This document shows positions 28,496-37,814 of a stretch of DNA of 64,000 bases, piece by piece. The translations under genes and the position numbers were made by a program. The stretch spans positions 372,001 to 436,000 of the forward strand of contig NZ_FNSF01000005.1 of assembly GCF_900105455.1 (NCBI RefSeq). Reading direction: 5' to 3'. Every line of letters begins with the position of its first letter. The stretch's first letter is position 1. The notes under the pieces were generated by a model. It made no database searches, had not been told where the DNA came from, and saw only the letters and a program-made list of their open reading frames with translations. Origin of the DNA: Tenacibaculum sp. MAR_2009_124. GTDB taxonomy: Bacteria; Bacteroidota; Bacteroidia; Flavobacteriales; Flavobacteriaceae.

Positions 28496-29422
28496 ATGAA
28501 AAGAATAGCTATAGCAATATTATTTTTATCGCTAAATCATTTAGCCGCTCAAGAATCTAATTATGAAATCAGAAATTTAGAAATTAACACTCGATTTTCT
28601 GAAATTGGCCCAACATTTTACGAAAACAATACATTGGTTTTTGCAAGACCAGCAGCAAGCAATGCAAGTAAGAAGCCAAAGTTCTTCAATTTATATCAAA
28701 CAAATGAATCCCCTCAATTTTACTCTAAGAAAAAAAGAGTAACCCCCTTTTCAAAAGAAATCAACACGATTTATCACGAATCTAACGCTGTTTTCACTAA
28801 AGATTATAAAACCATTTACTTTACCAAAACAAATGCTAAAAAGAGAAAACCTGGTAAAAGAGACTCTAGAGGTTCTATCGTTTTAAAAATTTACAAAGCA
28901 ACCAATGTTAACGGTAAGTGGAAAAACATTGTAGAATTGCCATTTAACTCGGACAACTATTCTGTTGCTCATCCGGCATTAAGTAACGACGATAAGAAGT
29001 TATACTTTACCTCTAACATGCCCGGAACACATGGTGAATCAGATATATTCGTAGTTGATGTATTAGGAGACAACGAGTATAGTACCCCAAGAAATTTAGG
29101 ATCGAAAGTAAATACTACAGGAAAAGAAATGTTCCCTTTCATTGACGAAAATAACAATCTATACTTTTCATCAGATAGCCATAAAAACAATAAAGGAGGT
29201 TTAGACATATACTGTTCTAAATTTGAAGACAGTAAATACAGCGCTCCTCAAAGTCTTGGAGTACCGATCAATAGCGATGCTGACGATTTTGGTTTTATTA
29301 AAAAGAGCGGTCAAAATGCTGGTTATTTTGCATCAAACAGATACGGAGGAAAAGGAGCCGACGATATCTATTCATTCATGCAAAACAGCGCCGTAATTAG
29401 CTTAACCATCGATTTAGATTAA
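28496..29422 (+). CDS. PD40 (WD40-like) beta-propeller exported protein, apparently truncated OmpA-family member
   Basis: 308 residues: a signal peptide ending about LAAQ (residue 19) and then PD40/TolB-like repeats (KTIYFTKTNA; KKLYFTSNMPGTHGESDIF; NNLYFSSDSH; GYFASNRYGGKGADDIYSF). In flavobacterial PorE/OmpA-like proteins this propeller is followed by a regulatory-like domain and an OmpA peptidoglycan-binding domain. Here the frame stops soon after the last blade (VISLTIDLD), so the anchor is missing. Possibly a soluble periplasmic propeller or a degraded gene. Confidence 0.75.
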   Translation: MKRIAIAILFLSLNHLAAQESNYEIRNLEINTRFSEIGPTFYENNTLVFARPAASNASKKPKFFNLYQTNESPQFYSKKKRVTPFSKEINTIYHESNAVFTKDYKTIYFTKTNAKKRKPGKRDSRGSIVLKIYKATNVNGKWKNIVELPFNSDNYSVAHPALSNDDKKLYFTSNMPGTHGESDIFVVDVLGDNEYSTPRNLGSKVNTTGKEMFPFIDENNNLYFSSDSHKNNKGGLDIYCSKFEDSKYSAPQSLGVPINSDADDFGFIKKSGQNAGYFASNRYGGKGADDIYSFMQNSAVISLTIDLD

Positions 29423-29865
29423 TTGAGATTACGTTTTTCGATAAAGAATTTTTTAAGAAGAAAACTACATTCTTCTTTTAACACCCCTGATACCACTGTA
29501 GTTTTTGGATGAATCCTAGTATCCAAAACAGTAAATCCCAACTTGGGCTCAGATGCGCCATAAACAATTTTGCCTATCTGAGCCCAATAACTTGCTCCAG
29601 CACACATCTGACATGGTTCTAAAGTGACATATAATGTGCATCCTTTCAAATATTTTCCCCCTAAATAATCTGCTGCCGCTGTAAATGCCTGCATTTCAGC
29701 ATGAGCTGTTACATCATTTAGAGTTTCAGTTAAATTATGAGCTCTTGCTATTATTTGGTTATTAAAAACAATAACTACACCCACCGGAACTTCACCTTTA
29801 TCGTAAGCCGTTTGTGCCTCTTGTAAGGCCTTCTTCATAAAATATTCATCATCAAACGGATCCAT
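29419..29865 (-). CDS. tadA: tRNA-specific adenosine-34 deaminase / nucleoside deaminase
   Basis: 148 residues, cytidine deaminase fold. Zinc site HAEMQAF and TLEPCQMCAGASYWAQIG; EDEYFMKKAL at the N-terminus (here DDEYFMKKALQEAQ) is typical of TadA. It makes inosine at tRNA position 34; a guanine or cytosine deaminase is less likely. Its end overlaps the preceding convergent gene by 4 bases. Confidence 0.88.
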   Translation of the reverse strand: MDPFDDEYFMKKALQEAQTAYDKGEVPVGVVIVFNNQIIARAHNLTETLNDVTAHAEMQAFTAAADYLGGKYLKGCTLYVTLEPCQMCAGASYWAQIGKIVYGASEPKLGFTVLDTRIHPKTTVVSGVLKEECSFLLKKFFIEKRNLN

Positions 29866-29962
29866 TTCAGTTTACTTTTTAAGTGTTTCCCAACAAAAGT
29901 AACCAAAAAATATATGGGTGAGCTGAGTTCAAATTAGTTATTTTTGTTCAAAAGTTTACAAT

Positions 29963-30724
29963 TTGGTTTCAATTAACGTCCCTAACAATAAAAAAATTTA
30001 CTTTGCTTCTGACCAACATCTAGGAGCTCCTTCTACCGAAAAAAGCTTCCCAAGAGAACAAAAATTTGTTGATTGGTTAAACGTGGTAAGAGAAGACGCC
30101 TGTGCTATCTTTTTATTAGGAGATTTATTCGATTTCTGGTTTGAATACAGAACTGTTGTACCGAAAGGGTTTGTTAGAGTTTTAGGGAAACTAGCGGAGA
30201 TAAGAGATAGTGGAATTCCCATTTACTTTTTCGTTGGAAATCACGACTTATGGATGAATGATTACTTTCAGAAAGAACTCAATATTCCTGTTTTTCACGA
30301 ACCCCAAGAATTTAAATTGAATGAAAAAACTTTTTTAATTGGACATGGTGATGGTTTAGGCCCACATGACAAAGGGTACAAAAGAATGAAAAAGGTATTT
30401 ACTTTCCCTTTATTTAAATGGATGTTCAAATGGCTACACCCTGATTTAGGTGTTCGATTAGGACAATACATGTCTGTAAAAAATAAATTGATTTCCGGAG
30501 ACGATGATGCCAAGTTTTTAGGTGAAGAGAATGAATGGTTGGTTCAGTATTGCAAAAGAAAATTAGAAACTAAAGAGTATAATTTTTTTGTTTTTGGACA
30601 TCGTCATCTGCCCTTAAACATCGACCTTCCTAAAAACAGCAAATACATTAATTTAGGTGATTGGGTACAATACTTTACCTACGGTGTTTTTGAAAATGAA
30701 AGCATGGAGTTGAAGGAATTCTAA
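29963..30724 (+). CDS. lpxH: UDP-2,3-diacylglucosamine diphosphatase (LpxH type)
   Basis: 253 residues, calcineurin-like phosphoesterase. Metal motifs: YFASDQHLG, LLGDLFDFWFEY, VGNHDLWM, IGHGDGLGP and FGHRHLP. It makes lipid X for lipid A at the inner membrane. The only start that gives a full N-terminus is TTG at 29963 (VSINVPNNKKIYFASD); no ATG occurs between the upstream stop and the first motif. Confidence 0.92.
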   Translation: MVSINVPNNKKIYFASDQHLGAPSTEKSFPREQKFVDWLNVVREDACAIFLLGDLFDFWFEYRTVVPKGFVRVLGKLAEIRDSGIPIYFFVGNHDLWMNDYFQKELNIPVFHEPQEFKLNEKTFLIGHGDGLGPHDKGYKRMKKVFTFPLFKWMFKWLHPDLGVRLGQYMSVKNKLISGDDDAKFLGEENEWLVQYCKRKLETKEYNFFVFGHRHLPLNIDLPKNSKYINLGDWVQYFTYGVFENESMELKEF

Positions 30725-30727
30725 AAA

Positions 30728-30752
30728 CTTTCTCTCAAAAAAATGAGAGAAA
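30728..30752. terminator. Hairpin after lpxH
   Basis: CTTTCTCTCA pairs with TGAGAGAAAG around a run of A. It is not followed by a T run, so terminator function is uncertain. Confidence 0.45.
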
Positions 30753-30889
30753 GCCAAACAATATAACTTTTTTTAACTTGTAGGTTTAAGGGAAAACAAA
30801 CAAATTGATTTTTTCTTTTTCTGGGCAATTGTAGTGGTCAAAGCAAAATTCCCAGTTCTTTTAGAAATATATTTTATACTCCACCATTC

Positions 30890-31285
30890 TTATAACAGAA
30901 TTGAAAGTACTCCCAAAACTATAAGAATAAAACCTGCGGGAATTTGATATTTCAGCAGCTTTAAACGTAAAGCCTGTCCTTTTTCTTTAGCAGCATCATT
31001 CTTCTCTAAAAGGTATTTAGAAATTAGTCCATACCCCAAAATAAATCCTACAACGAACTCAATAATATTTACTCCAAGAGAAATAAGCCATCCAAGACTA
31101 AAAGAGGTGAGACTCAAAATTGATTGAATAACTCCCCATACTCCCCAAAATGCAAGTAAAACACCGATCCAACCCTGAAAAGGTGTTAGCTTATCTATAA
31201 TTTCTTTTGCATTTGGTTTTTTCGCAATAATAGCTGGCGATGCAGCTAAAACACCTCCTAAAATTGCAATAATTGCTCCTAACAT
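30890..31285 (-). CDS. Small integral membrane protein, function unknown
   Basis: 131 residues with four likely helices: residues 1-20 (MLGAIIAILGGVLAASPAII), 36-58, 65-90 and 112-131. A soluble loop KNDAAKEKGQALRLKLLKY joins the last two. It is monocistronic. I do not recognise a named family. Confidence 0.7.
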   Translation of the reverse strand: MLGAIIAILGGVLAASPAIIAKKPNAKEIIDKLTPFQGWIGVLLAFWGVWGVIQSILSLTSFSLGWLISLGVNIIEFVVGFILGYGLISKYLLEKNDAAKEKGQALRLKLLKYQIPAGFILIVLGVLSILL

Positions 31286-31423
31286 AATTTGTATTTTAAT
31301 AGTTACGATAGCTAATATAGTTTAGTAAAAGGATAATAACAAGCTCTAACTATTATTCGCAACACACAAGCTACTATTCGATAAAAAAACCTAATAAACA
31401 ACACATTAACACAAAAATTAGGC

Positions 31424-31460
31424 TAAAAAAAATCCAGAAGAGCAAAAACTCTTCTGGATT
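31424..31460 (-). terminator. Intrinsic terminator of the TonB-dependent receptor gene
   Basis: On the minus strand AATCCAGAAGAG and CTCTTCTGGATT form a 12-base perfect stem followed by a T run. It lies 40 bases after the receptor stop codon. Confidence 0.85.
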
Positions 31461-31499
31461 AAAACAATTAATAAAACTAAGTATTACTTAGTTAATTTA

Positions 31500-34211
31500 T
31501 TAAAACTTAAATGTTAATCCTGCTCTAAATGAAGTTCCATTAAAACCAAATTGGTTAACCTCCCAAGGATACCTGAATCGTCCTCCAAGATTGGTTACTG
31601 CATCTCCTTTAGGATCAATTTCATCTGGAAAGACATCGAATAAATTATTCACTTGTGCTCTGAAAGATATAACTTCAGAAAAATCATATCCAAATGACAA
31701 GTCAGTTACCACCTTTCCTGTAAAGGTTTGGTCTTTCGACGGATCTGAAGCATGCTGCCAAGTTACCTCTCCAAAATAAGTATTATTTAAATTAGCAGAA
31801 AAATTTCCAATTTTATAGTTTCCACCGAATAAAAACTTCATATTAGGTCTTGCGCTAACAATTCTTGATTGTTCTTTCCTATTGAAAATTTTATTCTTAT
31901 ACCCACTTAACTTACTTGGTGTTTCAACCTCTCCTTCTAAATTGGTTCTATTTACATTCAACGCTACATTAACCCCTAGCTTCCCAGAAGCAAAATCAAT
32001 GTTTTTATAGCGCATTGTATAATCAAATCCTTGTGTAACTGTATTTACTGCATTAATAAAAAATTTAATACTCGTAACATTATTATCATCTAATATCTGT
32101 TGCACTGCGGCATTTGGAACACCATTATCATCTTCACCAGTAATCTCTCCTGTAAATAACACTCTATCATCAACTCGTACATTGTAATAATCCAATGAAA
32201 TTGTAAAATCTCTAGAGGCTTTTACCGTTATCCCCGCTGAAATATTCTTAGAAGTTTCAGCGAACAATGGTGCCACTCCAAGATCTCTAATTACAGGACT
32301 CACATTATTAAAAGTTCCTTGATTTGAAATTGTATTTCCTGAAACCAATGTCTGTACATTACTTAAATAAACTTGATGCAATGAAGGCGCTCTAAAACCA
32401 GTACTATATGACGCTCTTAGTACACCCGCTTCACCCAACTTATATCGAGAATTTATTTTCCAAGAAGTATTTCCTCCAAAATCTGAATAATTTTCATAAC
32501 GTACAGCTCCACCAATTAAAAAACGATCAGAAACATCCCAATCCAATGTTCCATAAACACCTATATTGGTTCTTGTTTCATTTAAAGCATTACTCGGTTG
32601 TAACCCCGGAAACGATTGTGCTCCTCCATCTATATAAGACTCTTCCTGACCTTCAGTAACTTCGAAACGTTCTTGACGAGCCTCAACTCCCAGCCCCATA
32701 CTTATTTCTCCAAAACTTCTATTAACATCAAAGTTTCCAATAATATTACTAAAACCATACGCTCCTGCATCGAAACTTGTAGGACTCGCTGCACCTAAAC
32801 TCGGATTAATCGTGTTTCCAATAATATAATCAACTTGATTTCCACCATACGTTGCGCTTAAATCAGTATTGAAACCACCAAGTAAAAATTTTCCTCCGGC
32901 AGTAAATAATATATCTTTAATATCCGTTTCAAAAGTAGGCTGAAACCCTTGGTATACTCCATTTGCATCATAAAGAGGGTTGTTTTGCGGGGAATTTTGT
33001 CCAGGTACACCTGGCCAATATGGAACTCTATATAAAGCAAAACTTTTCCCTTTCCTCAAATTAAACCCACCAAAAGCATATAATTTGGCAGTATCATTTA
33101 ACGGAAATTCTGCATTAATATAAGCATCTCCTTTTCTCATTTCTGGTTGTCCTACAATCATTCCCAAATCAGGATTTTCCCTTAACCAATCTGTATTTCC
33201 AAATAAAATATCATCTCCAGTTGCTAAAACACCATCAGTCGCCAAGTAACCATCGGCAGCTTCAATTGGAATTTCTCCAATACTATAAAGTAAGCCAAAT
33301 AAACCATCTCCTCCTGGAGTACCTGCCCTATTAGTATAATCCTGATAACTAAAACCTAAAGTAGCATTTAAAAAACCACCGTTTCCAAAAGTCATTGTAT
33401 GATTAATATCAGCATCGGCATTAAAACCATCTCCCCTTGAAGTTACACCTGAATTAATATTTACTTGAGTAAAATCAACATCCTTCTTCAAAATAATATT
33501 TACCACTCCAGCTACGGCATCAGAACCATATTGAGCTGATGCTCCATCTCTAAGAATTTCAACTCTTTCAATAGCCGCAGTAGGAATACTTTTCATATCC
33601 GTTCCAACCTCTCCCTTTCCAGGTGTATCATTTACATAAACTAATGCACTCTGATTTTTTCTTTTACCATTTATCAAGACCAATGTTCTACTTGGTCCTA
33701 AGCCTCTTAAATCGGCCGGATCAAAATGCGCCGTTGCATCCGAAATTGTTTGATTTGTAGAGTTATAAGAAGGTACGGCAAAAGTTAACATTTGATCAAT
33801 ACTTGTTTGACCTGTAGCTTGCAACTCACGAACCCCAACATTATCAATTGGCACCGCCGAATCTAAAATTGTTCTTGGTTTCGACCTGTTCCCTGTTAAT
33901 ACGACTTCGTCCAATACACCACTATCTTCTTGCATGGTAATTCGAATTGTGGTGCCTGAAGTAACATCCCTCTCTATTGTTTTAAACCCAAGAGATGAGA
34001 AGATTAACACCCCTGGCATTTTTCTCAGAGTTATCGTGAACTCTCCCTGATCATTCGTATTTACACCATTTGAAGTTCCTTTCTCTATAACATTTATAAA
34101 AGGTAATGGCTCATTTTTTTCATCTAATATTTTTCCCTTAACTACTTGACCATAGGTAAATGCGCAACACATTAATACTAAGGCAGTAATTAGCTTGGTT
34201 AATTGTTTCAT
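31500..34211 (-). CDS. TonB-dependent outer membrane receptor
   Basis: 903 residues. Signal peptide to about residue 21 (CAFTYGQ), a carboxypeptidase-regulatory-like domain (VVKGKILDEKNEPLPFINV, about 23-95), a plug (GVRELQATGQTSIDQMLTFA to about 240, with RVEILRDGASAQYGSDAVAG) and a 22-strand barrel ending in phenylalanine (GLTFKF). The plug lacks the SusC signature and no SusD gene is adjacent, so it is a classic receptor for a siderophore, vitamin, peptide or oligosaccharide; the substrate is not readable. The gene is monocistronic. Confidence 0.93.
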   Translation of the reverse strand: MKQLTKLITALVLMCCAFTYGQVVKGKILDEKNEPLPFINVIEKGTSNGVNTNDQGEFTITLRKMPGVLIFSSLGFKTIERDVTSGTTIRITMQEDSGVLDEVVLTGNRSKPRTILDSAVPIDNVGVRELQATGQTSIDQMLTFAVPSYNSTNQTISDATAHFDPADLRGLGPSRTLVLINGKRKNQSALVYVNDTPGKGEVGTDMKSIPTAAIERVEILRDGASAQYGSDAVAGVVNIILKKDVDFTQVNINSGVTSRGDGFNADADINHTMTFGNGGFLNATLGFSYQDYTNRAGTPGGDGLFGLLYSIGEIPIEAADGYLATDGVLATGDDILFGNTDWLRENPDLGMIVGQPEMRKGDAYINAEFPLNDTAKLYAFGGFNLRKGKSFALYRVPYWPGVPGQNSPQNNPLYDANGVYQGFQPTFETDIKDILFTAGGKFLLGGFNTDLSATYGGNQVDYIIGNTINPSLGAASPTSFDAGAYGFSNIIGNFDVNRSFGEISMGLGVEARQERFEVTEGQEESYIDGGAQSFPGLQPSNALNETRTNIGVYGTLDWDVSDRFLIGGAVRYENYSDFGGNTSWKINSRYKLGEAGVLRASYSTGFRAPSLHQVYLSNVQTLVSGNTISNQGTFNNVSPVIRDLGVAPLFAETSKNISAGITVKASRDFTISLDYYNVRVDDRVLFTGEITGEDDNGVPNAAVQQILDDNNVTSIKFFINAVNTVTQGFDYTMRYKNIDFASGKLGVNVALNVNRTNLEGEVETPSKLSGYKNKIFNRKEQSRIVSARPNMKFLFGGNYKIGNFSANLNNTYFGEVTWQHASDPSKDQTFTGKVVTDLSFGYDFSEVISFRAQVNNLFDVFPDEIDPKGDAVTNLGGRFRYPWEVNQFGFNGTSFRAGLTFKF

Positions 34212-34433
34212 ACGTAATAATTATTTATAGAAGTGTTTAATGATTAAAAAACCCTAATTGCAGAGTCATTAATAAAAGACACAAAATATAAAAACATACT
34301 CTTAAATAATCATAATTTTTTATTTTTTCAACACCTTTAGTCAGTTTTTTAGGTTTAACCATACTTTAACAAATCAGAATGTCTTATTATTGTAGTTTTG
34401 TTAAACAAAAAAGCTAACATAATTCGAAATTAT

Positions 34434-35423
34434 ATGGATGTAGATGTAAGAGCAATCAATGAGAAAATAGAGCAAGAGAGTGCCTTTGTTGATTTATTGA
34501 CTACCGAAATGAATAAGGTGATTGTAGGTCAGAAGTATATGATTGAGCGATTACTAATTGGTTTATTAGGAAATGGACATATTTTACTAGAAGGTGTTCC
34601 TGGTCTTGCGAAAACTTTGGCAATTAACACTCTTTCAAAAGCAGTTCAGGGTAGTTTTAGTCGTGTACAATTTACTCCGGATTTACTTCCAGCAGATGTA
34701 GTTGGAACAATGATTTATAACGTAAAAGAGAATGACTTTTCGATTAAAAAAGGTCCTGTTTTTGCAAATTTTGTTTTAGCAGATGAGATTAACAGAGCAC
34801 CTGCAAAAGTACAATCGGCTTTACTGGAAGCAATGCAAGAAAGGCAAATTACTATTGGTGATCAAACCTTTAAACTTGACGAACCATTTTTAGTAATGGC
34901 AACTCAGAATCCTGTTGAACAGGAAGGAACGTATCCTTTACCTGAAGCTCAAGTTGACCGTTTTATGCTAAAAACTGTTATTGACTATCCTAAAATTCAA
35001 GACGAACAGATAATTTTACGTCAAAACTTAAGTGGTAACTACGAAAAAATTAACCCAGTAGTTTCTATAGAACAAATTATTCGTGCCAGAAATGCTGTGA
35101 ACGAAGTTTATATGGATGAAAAGATTGAAAAGTATATCCTTGATATAATTTTTGCAACCCGTTATCCTGAAAAATATAATTTAGAAAAATTACAGCCTCT
35201 TATTAACTTCGGATCATCTCCTCGTGGTAGTATTGCTCTAGCTAAAGCTGCCAAGTGCTATGCTTTCATTAAAAGAAGAGGGTATGTAATTCCTGAAGAT
35301 GTAAGAGCTGTTGTATATGACGTTTTAAGACATAGAATTGGAATTACCTATGAGGCTGAAGCCGAAAACATATCTTCAATCGATATTATTAATGATATTA
35401 TTAACGAAGTACAGGTACCTTAA
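34434..35423 (+). CDS. MoxR family AAA ATPase, first gene of the Bat operon
   Basis: From the ATG at 34434 (MDVDVRAINEKIEQES) the protein has 329 residues. Walker A LLEGVPGLAKTLAI, Walker B FVLADEINRAPAKVQ, sensor LVMATQNPVEQEGTYPLPEAQ. MoxR ATPases act as chaperones that activate von Willebrand factor A proteins, here BatA and BatB. TAGTTTTG (34393-34400) is a good -7 box, so the earlier start at 34398 is unlikely. Confidence 0.92.
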   Translation: MDVDVRAINEKIEQESAFVDLLTTEMNKVIVGQKYMIERLLIGLLGNGHILLEGVPGLAKTLAINTLSKAVQGSFSRVQFTPDLLPADVVGTMIYNVKENDFSIKKGPVFANFVLADEINRAPAKVQSALLEAMQERQITIGDQTFKLDEPFLVMATQNPVEQEGTYPLPEAQVDRFMLKTVIDYPKIQDEQIILRQNLSGNYEKINPVVSIEQIIRARNAVNEVYMDEKIEKYILDIIFATRYPEKYNLEKLQPLINFGSSPRGSIALAKAAKCYAFIKRRGYVIPEDVRAVVYDVLRHRIGITYEAEAENISSIDIINDIINEVQVP

Positions 35424-35498
35424 AATATAACCAACGGAAACCTAACCACACTCTACAAACAGAAAAATTTCACCCCCTTTAAATTAATCTAGTTAGAG

Positions 35499-35828
35499 AT
35501 GACTTATAAATTAACAACTTACAAAACCTTAACAGGAACAAAGAGAATTTTAGAGCTTAAAAAAAGAAAAAGAACTGAAGCTATTATTTATCAAAATGAA
35601 GAGCCTTCTTTTTTCGTAGATTGTTTTGATTTACAAACTGAATCAAATGTTATCATGAATAGCCTAGTACTAGGACAAAAAAGAAGTATTTGTAATGTGA
35701 TAAAAGAAATAGCTCAAAAAAACAATGTTAACATAACAGTGAAAGAGGCGCCATTACTTTCAATTGAAAAATCATTTGAATTAAAAGAAGTTGAACTTCC
35801 GCCCTTACCTGAAAATTGGTTGAACTAG
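35499..35828 (+). CDS. Conserved-looking small protein in the Bat operon, function unknown
   Basis: 109 residues, no signal peptide or membrane helix. It starts MTYKLTTYKTLTGTKRILEL and ends ELPPLPENWLN. The composition is Lys/Glu rich with alternating strands. It sits between moxR (75 bases before) and the DUF58 gene (3 bases after), so it is in the operon, at a place where most Bat operons have none. Function unknown. Confidence 0.65.
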   Translation: MTYKLTTYKTLTGTKRILELKKRKRTEAIIYQNEEPSFFVDCFDLQTESNVIMNSLVLGQKRSICNVIKEIAQKNNVNITVKEAPLLSIEKSFELKEVELPPLPENWLN

Positions 35829-35831
35829 TGC

Positions 35832-36698
35832 ATGGACACAAAAGAATTACTAAAAAAAGTTCGCAAAATTGAAATTAAGACACGAAGGTTGTCTAATCAT
35901 ATATTCGGAGGAGAATACCACTCGACCTTTAAAGGTCGTGGTATGACCTTCTCTGAAGTGCGTCAATATCAATATGGTGACGATATTCGAGCAATTGACT
36001 GGAATGTTACTGCAAGATATAATGAGCCCTTTGTGAAAGTTTTTGAAGAGGAACGAGAACTTACCATGATGCTTGTTGTGGATATTTCTGGTTCAGAGTT
36101 CTTTGGCACAAATCAACAGTTTAAAAAAGACACTATTACGGAAATTGCTGCTACTCTTGCCTTTTCAGCAATTCAAAATAACGATAAAGTAGGTTTGATT
36201 CTGTTTTCTGATCAAATCGAACTTTTTATTCCTCCCAAAAAAGGAAGGAGTCATGTATTACGTATTATACGTGAACTTATAGAGTTTGAAGGAAAAAGTA
36301 AAAAAACGGATATTGACCAGGCATTAAAATTCCTTTCCAACGTCTTAAAGAAGAAAGCAATTGTTTTTGTTCTTTCTGATTTTATGAATGACAATTACGA
36401 ACGTACTTTAAAAATTGCTGGAAACAAACACGATTTAACAGGAATTAGAGTATTCGACAAACATGATCAGGAAATTCCTAATATAGGAATGGTTCCAATG
36501 TTAGATGCTGAAACTGGAGAAGTACATCTTGTTAATACGAGTTCTTCTTCTGTAAGAAAACAGTACAAAACAAATGCCCTATATCTTGAAGATTATTTTA
36601 TAAGTACTTTTAGAAAAAGTGGCGCAGGAGTTATAAATACTCGTGTTGACGAAAGCTATGTAAAAAAACTATTAGGATATTTTAAACAAAAAGGATAA
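35832..36698 (+). CDS. DUF58 domain protein (vWA-like), Bat operon
   Basis: 288 residues. GRGMTFSEVRQYQYGDDIRAIDWNVTAR (quoted in parts: GRGMTFSEVRQY, GDDIRAIDWNVTAR) is the DUF58 hallmark, followed by a vWA fold with MIDAS-like VVDISGSEFFG. It has no membrane segment. It normally follows moxR and is thought to bridge the ATPase and the membrane-bound Bat proteins. Confidence 0.92.
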   Translation: MDTKELLKKVRKIEIKTRRLSNHIFGGEYHSTFKGRGMTFSEVRQYQYGDDIRAIDWNVTARYNEPFVKVFEEERELTMMLVVDISGSEFFGTNQQFKKDTITEIAATLAFSAIQNNDKVGLILFSDQIELFIPPKKGRSHVLRIIRELIEFEGKSKKTDIDQALKFLSNVLKKKAIVFVLSDFMNDNYERTLKIAGNKHDLTGIRVFDKHDQEIPNIGMVPMLDAETGEVHLVNTSSSSVRKQYKTNALYLEDYFISTFRKSGAGVINTRVDESYVKKLLGYFKQKG

Positions 36699-36725
36699 TT
36701 GTTAAGCTATTACGTTCACGAAATT

Positions 36726-37814
36726 ATGAAGCAAAACCTATTATACATATTATTCTTATTTTCGATAACCATTGGATATTCTCAAAACCAATTGGTTAAA
36801 GCTGAGATTGACACCATAAGCATTCGAATTGGAGAACAGTTTCAATATAAACTTACGATTGACGAAACGGAAAATGTAATTATTCCGAAACTTGAAAATT
36901 TAAAAGGTTTAGAGGTGGTTGATTCTTTAAAATTAGACACCATTAACAACAAGTTAATTCAAAAGTATGTCTTAACGGGTTTTGATAGCGGTGCTTTTTA
37001 TATTCCACGACAACAAATATTCATAAAAAATCAAGCACACCTTACCGATAGTTTATTAGTAAATGTAGCTACCGTAGCGATTGACACTACCAAAGTAAAA
37101 AAATTCCCTATAAAGGGGATCAAAGGAGAACCCTATCAATTTGATGATTATAAAGAATATATTTTCTGGGCACTAATCGTTTTACTTATAGTTATTACAA
37201 CCTTATACTTTGCTCTGAAACGAAGTGACAAAAGCACTTCTGAAGCCTTTGTTCCTAAATTAGCTCCTTATCAAGAAGCATTGCAAAATTTAAAGCTATT
37301 GGATGAAAAACTTCTATGGCAAAATAATAAAGTAAAAGCTCACTATAGCGAGTTAACTGAAATTATAAGAAACTTTATTGAACGAGAGTTGAATATCCCA
37401 GCACTTGAACAAACAACCAATGAATTGGTTGACACCCTCACGGACTTCAGCAATATAAATACTATTACCACTGACAAAGAAACGATTCAAAAACTTGAAA
37501 AACTATTAAGTAAATCAGATCTTGTAAAGTTTGCTAAGTCAAAACCTATGGCTCATGATATTGAGTTTGATAGAAAAAATGCTGAGATTATTATTAATAA
37601 TATTAAACCAGCAATAACAGAAGAAAATACAGAAACTAGTTATAGCAAACCCGTTGTTATTATCGAAAAACCAGAGGTTAAACAACCTAATATGGTTTCC
37701 AAAATTTTAATTATTGTTGCAATAATTGCCATCGGTATTTTAATTTCTTATGGAATTTCGAAAGCTAAATCAATGTCTAACTTAACAAAAGAACCAGTAG
37801 AAAATGTTCAATAA
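36726..37814 (+). CDS. DUF4381-type membrane protein of the Bat operon
   Basis: From ATG 36726 (MKQNLLYILFLFSITIGYSQ) the protein has 362 residues: signal peptide, a periplasmic beta domain (to about 145), a transmembrane helix (YIFWALIVLLIVITTLYFAL), a cytoplasmic helical region (KVKAHYSELTEIIRNFIERE) and a second helix near the C-terminus. The layout and place match the protein between DUF58 and BatA in other Bat operons. Its end overlaps batA by 11 bases. Confidence 0.78.
   Translation: MKQNLLYILFLFSITIGYSQNQLVKAEIDTISIRIGEQFQYKLTIDETENVIIPKLENLKGLEVVDSLKLDTINNKLIQKYVLTGFDSGAFYIPRQQIFIKNQAHLTDSLLVNVATVAIDTTKVKKFPIKGIKGEPYQFDDYKEYIFWALIVLLIVITTLYFALKRSDKSTSEAFVPKLAPYQEALQNLKLLDEKLLWQNNKVKAHYSELTEIIRNFIERELNIPALEQTTNELVDTLTDFSNINTITTDKETIQKLEKLLSKSDLVKFAKSKPMAHDIEFDRKNAEIIINNIKPAITEENTETSYSKPVVIIEKPEVKQPNMVSKILIIVAIIAIGILISYGISKAKSMSNLTKEPVENVQ

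Noticed and set aside
32408..32798. Short plus-strand frames inside the TonB-dependent receptor
   Set aside because: They are antisense shadows without start context or protein features.
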